DNA from: Paractinoplanes bogorensis
GTDB taxonomy: Bacteria; Actinomycetota; Actinomycetes; Mycobacteriales; Micromonosporaceae
Assembly: GCF_018829635.1 (NCBI RefSeq)
Contig: NZ_JAHKKG010000010.1
Span: 310,001-374,000 of the forward strand
Length of the DNA: 64,000 nucleotides
Reading direction: 5' to 3'
The notes beneath the pieces are model-generated. The model was given only the letters and a program-made list of their open reading frames with translations, was not told where the DNA came from and made no database searches. Both the position numbers and the translations under genes were made by a program. Numbering within the stretch: the first letter of the stretch is position 1; each line of letters opens with the position of its first letter. Positions 16,823-24,827 of the stretch are shown in pieces.

Positions 16823-18126
16823 ACCGTCGCCTTTTCCGAAGAAGAAGACTCGTACCGGCGCCGGGCCTGTTCGGAGTTGGGGATCCACGGCGAGAGCAGC
16901 AGGACGAGGACGGCGAACCCGCCGACCAGGAACGCGGGCGTGAGCGTGAAGCCGGTGGCCCCGATGATGGCCTGCGAGACGTAGGGCGCGGTGCCGCCGA
17001 AGAGCGCGAAGCCGACGTTGTAACCGATCGCGCCGGCCGTGTACCGGCCGAGGGTCGGGAACAGTTCCACCGCGTACGGGTAGGTGGCCGCGCCGATCAG
17101 CGGGATGGTCAGCGACAGCAGCACCTGACCGCCGATCGCCCCGCCGAAGGTGCCGGTCTTGACCAGCAGGAAGGCCGGGATGCTGAGCGCCGCCACCAGA
17201 ACCGCGCCGATCACCATGATCTTCTTGCGGCCGTACAGGTCGCCGAGCAGGCCGGCCAGGCTGAGCATGATGGCATAGACGCCGAGCGCGATGGCGTTGG
17301 CGATGAGCGCGGTGTGCGCGTCCAGCTTGAGCACCACCTGCGAGTACGGCACCAGGTAGCCGACCAGCAGGTAGTAGCCGAGCGAGGACAGGCCGGCGAT
17401 CAGGATGACCCAGCCGATGTTGCGCCAGTTGCGGCCCAGCACCTGACCCAGGCGGGGACGCTCGTCGCCGGCCGCCTTGGCCTGCTCGAGGAACTCGTCG
17501 CTCTCCTGCGTGCGGCTGCGGACCCACAGGGCGAACAGGCACAGCGGCAGCGCGATCCAGAACGGGATCCGCCAGCCCCACGAGCTGAACGCGTCGTCCG
17601 ACATGACGCTGCTGATCAGCAGGACGATCAGCGCGCTGAACACGGACGGCACGGCGCCGACGGCGATGGTCGTGGTGGCGTAGAAGCCACGGCGGTTGGC
17701 CGGGGCGTGCTCGTAGGCCAGGCTGATCGCGCCGACCGCCTCGCCGCCGGCCGAGAAGCCCTGGACCAGTCGCAGCAGCACCAGCAGGGTCGGCGCGAGG
17801 TAGCCGATGCTGTCGAAGGTGGGCAGACAGCCGATCAGCGCGGTCGAGACGCCCACGAGCAGCAGCACGATCATCAGCACCTGTTTGCGGCCGATCCGGT
17901 CGCCGATCCGGCCGAAGAAGATGCCGCCGAGGGGACGGGCGACGAAGGCCAGGCCGTAGACCGCGAGGGCGGAGAGCAGGCTCGCGTACGCGTCCTCGGC
18001 CGGGAAGAACAGCTTGGCGATGTAGACGGCGGTGTAGCCGTAGATGGCGAAGTCGTAGAACTCGATGAAGGTGCCGACCGACGACGCGGTCAGGGCCCGG
18101 CGCGCCGGGTTCGCGGATGTGCTCAT
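16819..18126 (-). CDS. MFS transporter of the metabolite:H+ symporter (MHS) family
   Basis: 435 residues with about twelve hydrophobic segments. The N-terminal SSVGTFIEFYDFAIYGYTA and the loop GRIGDRIGRKQVLM are the standard signatures of MHS-family symporters, which import organic acids, betaines or aromatic acids with protons. It lies between the aminotransferase and amidohydrolase genes in the same operon and probably imports the compound that the operon degrades. GAAGGA lies five bases before the ATG at 18126. Confidence 0.93.
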   Translation of the reverse strand: MSTSANPARRALTASSVGTFIEFYDFAIYGYTAVYIAKLFFPAEDAYASLLSALAVYGLAFVARPLGGIFFGRIGDRIGRKQVLMIVLLLVGVSTALIGCLPTFDSIGYLAPTLLVLLRLVQGFSAGGEAVGAISLAYEHAPANRRGFYATTTIAVGAVPSVFSALIVLLISSVMSDDAFSSWGWRIPFWIALPLCLFALWVRSRTQESDEFLEQAKAAGDERPRLGQVLGRNWRNIGWVILIAGLSSLGYYLLVGYLVPYSQVVLKLDAHTALIANAIALGVYAIMLSLAGLLGDLYGRKKIMVIGAVLVAALSIPAFLLVKTGTFGGAIGGQVLLSLTIPLIGAATYPYAVELFPTLGRYTAGAIGYNVGFALFGGTAPYVSQAIIGATGFTLTPAFLVGGFAVLVLLLSPWIPNSEQARRRYESSSSEKATV

Positions 18127-18140
18127 GGGGGTTCCTTCGG

Positions 18141-19298
18141 TCAGCTCGCGGCCCGATGGGCGGCGACGATCGCTTTTTCGATGCTGGTGAGGTCCTCGGT
18201 GGTCATCGGGGTGGACAGGGCGAGCAGGCCGTTGGTGCCGAGCAGCACGCCGTTCTCGTAGGCCGCCCACCACAGGCGGGGCAGGTCGGGGACGGTGCGC
18301 AGGCGCAGCAGCGAGCCGAGCCCGCTGACGTCGAGCCCGGCCGCGGTCAGGGCGGTACGCAGGTCGTCGCCCAGCCGGTTGAGCCGGTCGACGGCGGCGT
18401 CGTCGAAGGCTTCGAGGGCGGTCCGACCGGCGACCATGCTGACCGGGTTGGCGCTGAACGTGCCGCCCCAGCCGACCGGGGAGTCGCGCAGCGGGTCGAA
18501 GACGGCGAGCACGTCGGCCCGCCCGCCGACGGCGCCGACCGGGAAGCCGCCGCCGATCACCTTGCCGGTGGTGACCAGGTCGGGCCGCAGGTCGTAGCGC
18601 CGGTGCAGGCCGCCCGGGCCGAGCCGCAGCGTGATGACCTCGTCGACGATCAGCAGGGCACCGTGGCGGGTGGTGAGCTCGCGCAGGTGTGCGACGAATT
18701 CGGGTTCGGCCGGAACCAGGCCGGCCCGGTTGGGCATGAGGTCGATGAGCACCGCGGCCACTCTCGCGCCTTCGCGGGTCATCAGGTCGTCGAGTGCGGC
18801 CCGATCACCCTGCGGGAGTACGCGGACGTCGTGCCCGACGCCGCCCGGGATGCCCGGCGCGGACACGTCGACCACCGCGTCGGCCGTGCCGTGGTAGCTG
18901 CCGGCGAAACGCACCAGCAGCGGCCGCCCGGTGAAGGCGCGGGCGGCCCGGATCGCGGTCGCCACCGCCTCGCTGCCCGAGTTGGAGAATCGCCAGTGCT
19001 CGAGCCCGAAGCGCCGTTGCAGCAGCTCGGCCAAGGCGATCTCGTGCTCGGTGGGCAGTCCGAACGCCGTGCCGTCGTTCACCAGGGGAGAGACAGCGGC
19101 CAGGATGCGCGGGTCGGCGTGCCCGTGGATCAGCGACGTGTAATTGTTGTTGGCGTCGATGACCTGGTGGCCCTGGTCGTCGGTGACGCAGGCCCCGCTT
19201 CCCCGTACGGCGTACGGCGGTGCGGGCGGCACGAACAGCGTCGAGCGCGTGTTCCCGGCGGGCATGACGGCCCGGGCCCGTACGGTCAAATTGTCCAT
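18141..19298 (-). CDS. Class III PLP-dependent aminotransferase (glutamate-1-semialdehyde aminomutase-like)
   Basis: 385 residues. The PLP-binding lysine is Lys246 in VTTGKVIGGGFPVGAVGG; FSNSGSEAVATAIRAAR binds the cofactor phosphate and LLIVDEVITLRLGPGG carries the Asp that pairs with the pyridine nitrogen. The closest pattern is the glutamate-1-semialdehyde 2,1-aminomutase group, but no haem genes are near and the operon is catabolic, so a transaminase or aminomutase acting on the pathway substrate is more likely. It starts 2 bp after the aldehyde dehydrogenase stop and uses GGGGAG in that gene's end as its ribosome-binding site. Confidence 0.9.
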   Translation of the reverse strand: MDNLTVRARAVMPAGNTRSTLFVPPAPPYAVRGSGACVTDDQGHQVIDANNNYTSLIHGHADPRILAAVSPLVNDGTAFGLPTEHEIALAELLQRRFGLEHWRFSNSGSEAVATAIRAARAFTGRPLLVRFAGSYHGTADAVVDVSAPGIPGGVGHDVRVLPQGDRAALDDLMTREGARVAAVLIDLMPNRAGLVPAEPEFVAHLRELTTRHGALLIVDEVITLRLGPGGLHRRYDLRPDLVTTGKVIGGGFPVGAVGGRADVLAVFDPLRDSPVGWGGTFSANPVSMVAGRTALEAFDDAAVDRLNRLGDDLRTALTAAGLDVSGLGSLLRLRTVPDLPRLWWAAYENGVLLGTNGLLALSTPMTTEDLTSIEKAIVAAHRAAS

Positions 19299-19300
19299 CG

Positions 19301-20839
19301 CTACTCCCCGACGATGGTGCGGTTCTGCTCCCGCATGAAGCCCTGCAGGTACCAGGTGCCGAGGCCGCCCTTGCCGGTCGAGCCGCTGCGCTTCCAGCCC
19401 GCGAACGACTGCACGCCCGGCCAGGCCCCGGTGGTCGCCCCGGCGGGCCGGTTGACGTAGGTGATGCCGGCCTCGATCTCGTCCAGGAACCGGTCGATCT
19501 CGGCCTGGTCGGCGCTGAAGATGCCGGCCGACAGCCCGTACTCGACGGCGTTGGCCTCGTCCAGGGCCTCGTCGAACGAGTCCACCTCGATCACGGTGAC
19601 GAACGGCGCGAACAGTTCCTGCCGGGTGAGCGGGTGGTCCTTCGGCAGGTCGGCGACGAGCACCGGGGTGAAGTAGTTGCCCTTGTCATCGGCGACGCGG
19701 CCGCCGGTGAGCACCTTGCCGTCGCGGTGAGCGGCGGCCAGGGCCTCGTCGACCCGGTTACTGATCGCATCGTCGATGAGCGGGCCCATCCCCACGGAGG
19801 CGTCGAGCGGATCGCCGACCCGTACGGCGGCAAACTTCTCCGCCACCAGGTCACGCAGAGGCCCGGCGACGCTGCGGTCGACGACGATGCGCCGCAGCCC
19901 GCTGCACTTCTGGCCGGAGAGCCCGATCGCCGAGCGCACGATCCCGGAGGCGGCGTCGGTCAGGTCGGCCGACGCGGTCACGATGACCGGATTCTGGCCG
20001 CCCATCTCGGCCAGCAGCGGCCGGGGCAGACCGGACGGCGAGGGCGTGGCGGCGAGCTGCCAGCCGACCTCGGCCGAGCCGGTGAACGCGATGCCGTCCA
20101 CGTCGGTCGCCGCCAGCTGGGCCCCGGTCGTGGCGCCGCCGTGCACGACGTTGAGCACTCCGGCGGGCAGCACCTCGGTCAGGAACTTCATCACCACCGC
20201 GGTCGAGCGCGGCGTCTTGTCCGACGGCTTGATAACGACCGTGTTGCCGGTGATCAGTGCGGCGACCGTCATGTTGACCGACAGCGCGACCGGGAAGTTG
20301 AACGGAGCGATCACCGCGAAGACCCCGTACGGGCGAAGGATGTCGAAGTTCCGCTCCCCCTCACTGACCGTCCGCTGCTGGGTGGCGAAGCCGTCGGCCC
20401 GCTCGAACTGGGCGCAGTAGTGCTCGATCATGTCGAGCACCTCGTGGGTCTCGCCGACCGCCTCCAGCCTGGTCTTTCCGGTCTCGGCCGAGACGATGGC
20501 GGCGATCCGGGCGAGATTTTTCCCGTACGCCTCCCGGGCCGCTCGAATCAGAGCCAGGCGTTCCCCGTACGCCGTACGACGCCACGGTCCGGCCGCCCTC
20601 TTCGCCGCGGCGACCGCCCGCCGGATCTCGTCCTCGCCGGCCGCGGAGGCCCGCCCGACCACATCGCCCGTGCACGGGTCGAGCCGCTCGACGGTCTGCG
20701 CGGTGGTGACGTCGGCGCCGTCGATGTGCAGCGGCTCGGTCGGTGCGTCCTCGGCGCGGACACTCCGCAGCGATTCCTCGAAGGCGGCGTCGAGCTCGGC
20801 GTCCTGCAATGACGAGGCGCTGTAGTTGATCGTGCTCAT
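19301..20839 (-). CDS. NAD(P)-dependent aldehyde dehydrogenase
   Basis: 512 residues with the full family signature: PFNFPVALSVNMTVAALITG and VVIKPSDKTPRS (cofactor site), base Glu278 in LAEMGGQNP and nucleophile Cys312 in SGQKCSG. The N-terminal 40 residues are an extension with no motif. It oxidises an aldehyde to the acid or CoA ester in the cytoplasm. Its ATG at 20839 overlaps the stop of the FAD-oxidoreductase gene (ATGA). The FAD enzyme would release an aldehyde or keto acid from an amine, and this enzyme could then oxidise it; that order is an inference. Confidence 0.93.
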   Translation of the reverse strand: MSTINYSASSLQDAELDAAFEESLRSVRAEDAPTEPLHIDGADVTTAQTVERLDPCTGDVVGRASAAGEDEIRRAVAAAKRAAGPWRRTAYGERLALIRAAREAYGKNLARIAAIVSAETGKTRLEAVGETHEVLDMIEHYCAQFERADGFATQQRTVSEGERNFDILRPYGVFAVIAPFNFPVALSVNMTVAALITGNTVVIKPSDKTPRSTAVVMKFLTEVLPAGVLNVVHGGATTGAQLAATDVDGIAFTGSAEVGWQLAATPSPSGLPRPLLAEMGGQNPVIVTASADLTDAASGIVRSAIGLSGQKCSGLRRIVVDRSVAGPLRDLVAEKFAAVRVGDPLDASVGMGPLIDDAISNRVDEALAAAHRDGKVLTGGRVADDKGNYFTPVLVADLPKDHPLTRQELFAPFVTVIEVDSFDEALDEANAVEYGLSAGIFSADQAEIDRFLDEIEAGITYVNRPAGATTGAWPGVQSFAGWKRSGSTGKGGLGTWYLQGFMREQNRTIVGE

Positions 20840-21978
20840 GCGAGGTCCTTCCGGGTGAGTGACCAGTCGAGGTCGGGGAACGTGGGCTCGGCGCCTTCCA
20901 TCTGGTCGACCAGATGCCGGGCCATCGCCGGGGCGAGCTGCACGCCGTTGCCACCGCCGCCGATCACCAGGCCGACGGTCGGGTCGGCCGGGTGCGGGCC
21001 GGCGATCGGGTTGCCGTCCGGGGTCATCGGATAGAGGCCGGTCCACGTCGGGCCGACCTCGAGCCCGGCCGGCACCCGCAACCGCTCGGGCAGCAGGCTC
21101 AGCGCCCGCTCGACGAACGCGGCCGGCGCCTCGGGCAGCAGCGCGTCCGGGTCGTACGGGTCCTCGAGGTTCTCCTCGGTGTGGATGCCGACGAACAGCT
21201 CGTGCGGGGTCTCGGACCGGAAGTAGACGCCGTCGGTGCCCGAGCCCGGCACGTAGTCCATGACGAACGGGACCAGCTGGTCGAGCGCCTCGGTGTGGGT
21301 CAGCTTGACCTTGGGCCGCAGCTGGTTCTCGACCGGCACCGGCGCCCCGAGCAGCTCGCCCAACTGGGTGGCCCAGGGCCCGGCTGCGTTGATCACCAGG
21401 TCGGCCCCGATCGGCCCGGCCGTGGTCCGCAGGATCCAGCCCGACGAGTCGTGGTCGGCCGCGGTGACGGTGACGCCCGAGCGCAGGGTCACGCCCTGGG
21501 ACACCAGCACGGCCGCCGCGCGCAGGCAGAACTCGTAGCTGTCGACGTGCCCGTCGGCCGGCCCGTAGAGGGCGCCGGCCCGGCCGTCGAGGCGCAGCCG
21601 CGGCCAACGCCGCTCGACCTCCGCGCGAGTGAGCACCGCGGGACCGGTGATGCCCAGCTCGGCCTGCAGCGCCACGCTGTCGCGGAACCGGTCGAGGTCG
21701 GCCTCGGTGGCGCCCAGGCGCAGGTAGCCGTCCCGGACCAGCGTGGTGCCGTACCGGGTAGCGAAGTCTTCGAAATAGCGCAGGCCGAACGAACGGGTCG
21801 CGATGTCGGTGGCGCTCATGTACTGGGTCTCGACCACGCCGGCCGACCGGCTCGACGAACCGAAGCCCGGCCCGCCCCGGTCGAGCACGGTGATCGCCGA
21901 CGTGGTGCGGCGCCGTAACTCCAGCGCGGTCGTGAGCCCGGCGACGCCGGCTCCGACGATGACGATTCTCGGTGCCAT
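20836..21978 (-). CDS. FAD-dependent oxidoreductase (D-amino acid/glycine oxidase family)
   Basis: 380 residues. The N-terminus RIVIVGAGVAGLTTALEL is the Rossmann FAD-binding fingerprint; LVINAAGPWATQLGELLGAP and GLYPMTPDGNPIAG...GLVIGGGGNGVQLAPAMA are the conserved late segments of DAO-type enzymes such as sarcosine, glycine and D-amino acid oxidases. It probably oxidises a C-N bond of the imported compound. The ATG at 21978 has GGAG six bases upstream and is preferred to an ATG at 21984 or a GTG at 21990. It is the first gene of the operon, directly behind the IclR-type operators. Confidence 0.9.
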   Translation of the reverse strand: MAPRIVIVGAGVAGLTTALELRRRTTSAITVLDRGGPGFGSSSRSAGVVETQYMSATDIATRSFGLRYFEDFATRYGTTLVRDGYLRLGATEADLDRFRDSVALQAELGITGPAVLTRAEVERRWPRLRLDGRAGALYGPADGHVDSYEFCLRAAAVLVSQGVTLRSGVTVTAADHDSSGWILRTTAGPIGADLVINAAGPWATQLGELLGAPVPVENQLRPKVKLTHTEALDQLVPFVMDYVPGSGTDGVYFRSETPHELFVGIHTEENLEDPYDPDALLPEAPAAFVERALSLLPERLRVPAGLEVGPTWTGLYPMTPDGNPIAGPHPADPTVGLVIGGGGNGVQLAPAMARHLVDQMEGAEPTFPDLDWSLTRKDLA

Positions 21979-21991
21979 ACCCATCTCCACT

Positions 21992-22025
21992 GTTCACTAT
22001 GTGAACTCACGTTCACAGTTGGAAC
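21992..22025. promoter_or_regulatory. IclR-type operator pair, operon side
   Basis: GTTCACTATGTGAAC (21992-22006) is a perfect dyad GTTCAC-N3-GTGAAC. A near copy, GTTCACAGTTGGAAC, follows at 22011-22025, 19 bp further on, i.e. on the same helix face within two turns. The pair lies only 13 bp before the FAD-oxidoreductase start, so it probably covers the operon's promoter or leader. IclR-type proteins bind as paired dimers, which fits two adjacent dyads. Confidence 0.75.
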
Positions 22026-22060
22026 AGTAAACTACGGGCGGCCTCCGCGGTATCCCCCGC

Positions 22061-22094
22061 GTTCACTATGTGGCATCCTGTTCACGTGGTGAAC
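22061..22094. promoter_or_regulatory. IclR-type operator pair, regulator side
   Basis: GTTCACTATGTGGCA (22061-22075) and the perfect dyad GTTCACGTGGTGAAC (22080-22094) repeat the same GTTCAC-N3 motif with the same 19-bp spacing as the operon-side pair, 69 bp away. The last dyad covers the likely GTG start of the IclR gene, suggesting autoregulation. Confidence 0.75.
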
Positions 22095-22877
22095 GAGGAA
22101 ATTCCCGATGGGCAGCGCTTCATCCAGGGCCTGGCCCGGGGACTGGCCGTGATGCGCTCCTTCGACGCGGAACACCAGCGGATGCGCCTGCCCGAGCTGT
22201 CCAGCCGCACCGGCCTGAGCCGGGCGACCGTCCGCCGCTGCGTGCTGACCCTCGAGACGCTCGGCTACGTACGCTCCGACGACGGCTACTTCGAGCTCAC
22301 GCACAAGGTGCTGGAGTTCGGCTACTCGTACATGTCGGGCCAGAGCCTGTCGAGCATCGCGCGGCCGTTCCTCGAGGATCTGTCGGCCCGTACGGGCGAA
22401 TCGACGTCGTTGACCGTCCTCAGCGGAACCGAGATCCTCTACATCGACCGGGTGCACCGCAAGAGCATCATCCGGGTCGACATCACCATCGGCACCCGCT
22501 TCCCGGCCATCGTCACCTCGATGGGCCGGGTCATGCTGGCCGCGATGGGCGGCGACGAGCTGGACGACTTCCTGCGCGACGCCCGGTTCGAGAAGCTCAC
22601 CCCGCGCACGATCACCGACGAGGCCACCCTGCGGCGCGAGCTCGACCGGGCCCGGGAGTCCGGCTGGGCCCTGGTCGACCAGGAGTTCGAGATCGGGCTG
22701 CGCTCGATCGCCGTGCCGGTGCCCAACCGCGAGGGCACGGTCGTCGGCGCCATCAACGTCTCACTGCGGGTCGCCGAACGCCAGCCGATCGACGACGAGC
22801 GGGTGGCCGAGCTGGTGACCGAACTCAAGCGCACCGCGAAGGAGCTGGGCGAGGCGATCAGCCTGACCAACGGCTGA
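22086..22877 (+). CDS. IclR family transcriptional regulator
   Basis: About 263 residues. RFIQGLARGLAVMRSFDAEH followed by RTGLSRATVRRCVLTLETLGY is the IclR winged helix; the rest (LTVLSGTEILYIDRVH, TRFPAIVTSMGRVMLAAM, SGWALVDQEFEIGLRSIAVP) is the IclR effector domain. The exact start is unsure: GTGs at 22086 and 22089 fall in an operator, an ATG at 22068 also reads in frame, and no ribosome-binding site is visible, so a leaderless transcript is possible. It faces the FAD-oxidoreductase operon and most likely controls it and itself through the GTTCAC dyads. Proteins closest in pattern regulate aromatic-acid pathways (PcaR/PobR group). Confidence 0.93.
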   Translation: MVNEEIPDGQRFIQGLARGLAVMRSFDAEHQRMRLPELSSRTGLSRATVRRCVLTLETLGYVRSDDGYFELTHKVLEFGYSYMSGQSLSSIARPFLEDLSARTGESTSLTVLSGTEILYIDRVHRKSIIRVDITIGTRFPAIVTSMGRVMLAAMGGDELDDFLRDARFEKLTPRTITDEATLRRELDRARESGWALVDQEFEIGLRSIAVPVPNREGTVVGAINVSLRVAERQPIDDERVAELVTELKRTAKELGEAISLTNG

Positions 22878-22894
22878 CGGGCCGCGCGGAGACC

Positions 22895-23743
22895 TCAGCC
22901 GCGCGCGATGTCGACGAAATCCTTTACGAGGGAACGCCTGTCCCGGCGGCGCCAGGCGACCAGCAGCGGGCTCGGCGCCACGTCCTCGACCGGGACCAGC
23001 ACGATTCCGGGCGCGCGGTTGATGGTCAGCGGGGCCAGCCCGACCGCATCCGACCAGAGCACGGCCTGCACGCATTCCCGGACGGTCCGTACGACGATGT
23101 CGGTGCCCTCGCGATCGTCGCGGTGCCCGGCCCAGAAGCCCGCCCACAGCGGATCGGCCGTCTCCGGCAGCCGGAACCAGCGGCGCTCCCGCAGATCGCT
23201 GAGCCGCACCCGGTCGCGCGAGGCGAGCGGGTCGGACTCGCGCATGAGCACCCCGACCGGATCCCGGCGGATCTCGGCCACCACGATCCCGGCTGCCCGG
23301 AACGGTCCCCGGGTGATCGCGACGTCGGCCAGTCCCCGGTCGACGCCGGCCGACGGATCGGTCAGGTCGCCCTCGACGATGCGGATCTCCACCCCGGGGT
23401 GGCGCTGCTGGAACGTGTCGATCAGGAAGCGGCCCGCGTGGTCCAGGCTGTCGGCCAGCGTGCCGATCGTCAGGGTCCGCTCGCCCGAGGCCTGTGCCAC
23501 CAGTGACGGCAGCGCCTCGACCCGGGCCAGCACGTCGCGCGCCTCGGGCAGCAGGGCCAGCCCGGCCGGGGTCAGCTCCATCCCCCGGGCCGACCGCAGG
23601 AACAGCTCGGCGCCGAGTTCGTCCTCGAGCCGTTTGATCGCCCGGCTCAGCGGCGGCTGGGACAGGCGCAGCCGGGCCGCCGCCCGGCCCACGCTGAGCT
23701 CCTCGGCCACCGCCACGAAGTAGCTCAGCGAGCGGAGATCCAC
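22895..23743 (-). CDS. LysR family transcriptional regulator
   Basis: 282 residues from a GTG at 23743. The DNA-binding part (SLSYFVAVAEELSVGRAAAR, SQPPLSRAIKRLEDELG) is typical, followed by an effector domain beginning LTIGTLADSLDHAGRF. It is convergent with the IclR gene (17 bp apart) and divergent from the membrane protein / glycosyltransferase / deacetylase operon, so it may control either; no clear dyad was seen in the 100-bp gap. Confidence 0.92.
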   Translation of the reverse strand: MDLRSLSYFVAVAEELSVGRAAARLRLSQPPLSRAIKRLEDELGAELFLRSARGMELTPAGLALLPEARDVLARVEALPSLVAQASGERTLTIGTLADSLDHAGRFLIDTFQQRHPGVEIRIVEGDLTDPSAGVDRGLADVAITRGPFRAAGIVVAEIRRDPVGVLMRESDPLASRDRVRLSDLRERRWFRLPETADPLWAGFWAGHRDDREGTDIVVRTVRECVQAVLWSDAVGLAPLTINRAPGIVLVPVEDVAPSPLLVAWRRRDRRSLVKDFVDIARG

Positions 23744-23843
23744 GCCGCGACCATACCGCCGGTGGTTCGGCGTTCAGCGGATTCTCAGACGGCATTTGTG
23801 ATCTTCAGCTGGTCCGATGCGGTGACCAGCGAAGAGGATCACG

Positions 23844-24827
23844 ATGGCGAAGCGGTGGGGACGGGCCGGCCTGGTGCTGGCCGGGGTCGCGCTCGCGGTC
23901 TGGGCGGGATACGGGGCGGTGGGCGCGGGTGCGTCCTTTACCGACGCGTTCGCGCTGGTCAGCGACTTGCCGTGGGCCCAGGTGGCCGGGCTCACCGTCG
24001 TGTGGCTGCTCGGGCTGGTCATCCACACCGTCGTGCTCGCGGCCTCGATGCCGGGACTGACCCACGGCCGGGCCCTGGTGCTGAACCTGTCGGGCAGCGC
24101 GGTCTCCAACGTCCTGCCGCTGGGCGGCGTCGCGGGCACCGCGCTCAACCTCACGATGACCCGGGCCTGGGGCCACAGCAACCTCGACTTCGCCCGCTTC
24201 GTGGTCGTCTCCAAGGCGTGTGACGTCATCGCCAAGCTGGTGCTGCCGATCGCCGCGGTCGTCTGGCTGCTGCTCGGCGGCGCACTGACGCCGGCCACCG
24301 CCGCGGTCTGGTGGCTGCCCGCCGCCGGTGCCCTCGCGGCCGGCCTGCTGGTGGCGGCGGCGATCTCCGGGCGGGCGGAGTTCCTGCTGCGCTGGGTGGG
24401 CCGGCGGAACGCCTCCTGGGCCGGCCTGCTCACCGGCACCCGGGACCTGGTCCGCCGGCGCCGCACCGAGCTGATCACCGGCATGGCCGGCTACTGGGTG
24501 GCCCAGTGCGCCCTGCTCTGGTGCTGCCTGCTCGCCGTCGGGCTCCGGCCGTCCCTGGCCGTGGTGTTCGCGGCGTTCGTGGCCGAGCGCGCGGCGACCC
24601 TGCTGCTGATCACTCCCGGCGGGGCCGGACCGGCCGAGGCCGCGATGGTCACCACGCTGATCGCGCTCGGCGCCGACCCGACCGCATCGCTGGCCGGGGT
24701 CGTGCTCTTCCGCGCCTTCGTGTTCGCCGCCGAGATCCCGGCCGGCGCCCTCGTGACCCTGTGGTGGTGGGCGATCCGCCGCTACCGGGCCCGTAACCAG
24801 GACGGGATGCCGCCGGTATGCGCATAG
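23844..24827 (+). CDS. Lysylphosphatidylglycerol synthase TM region / UPF0104-like membrane protein
   Basis: 327 residues with about eight or nine hydrophobic segments. LVLNLSGSAVSNVLPLGGVAGTALN, ARFVVVSKACDVIAKLVLP and LLLITPGGAGPAEAAMVTTL are the recurrent patterns of the LPG_synthase_TM/UPF0104 membrane family (the flippase-like half of MprF and many stand-alone glycolipid-linked proteins), here without a catalytic soluble domain. GAGGA precedes the ATG. It overlaps the glycosyltransferase gene by 10 bp. A role in moving a lipid or glycolipid across the membrane is inferred. Confidence 0.85.
   Translation: MAKRWGRAGLVLAGVALAVWAGYGAVGAGASFTDAFALVSDLPWAQVAGLTVVWLLGLVIHTVVLAASMPGLTHGRALVLNLSGSAVSNVLPLGGVAGTALNLTMTRAWGHSNLDFARFVVVSKACDVIAKLVLPIAAVVWLLLGGALTPATAAVWWLPAAGALAAGLLVAAAISGRAEFLLRWVGRRNASWAGLLTGTRDLVRRRRTELITGMAGYWVAQCALLWCCLLAVGLRPSLAVVFAAFVAERAATLLLITPGGAGPAEAAMVTTLIALGADPTASLAGVVLFRAFVFAAEIPAGALVTLWWWAIRRYRARNQDGMPPVCA

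Noticed and set aside
21992..22094. Reading the GTTCAC dyads as LacI or GntR operators
   Set aside because: The adjacent regulator is clearly IclR-type, and the paired dyads with 19-bp spacing fit that family's dimer-of-dimers binding.
22070..23506. Plus-strand frame across the IclR and LysR genes
   Set aside because: Overlaps two genes with clear domains in other frames and has only Arg/Pro/Gly-rich sequence.
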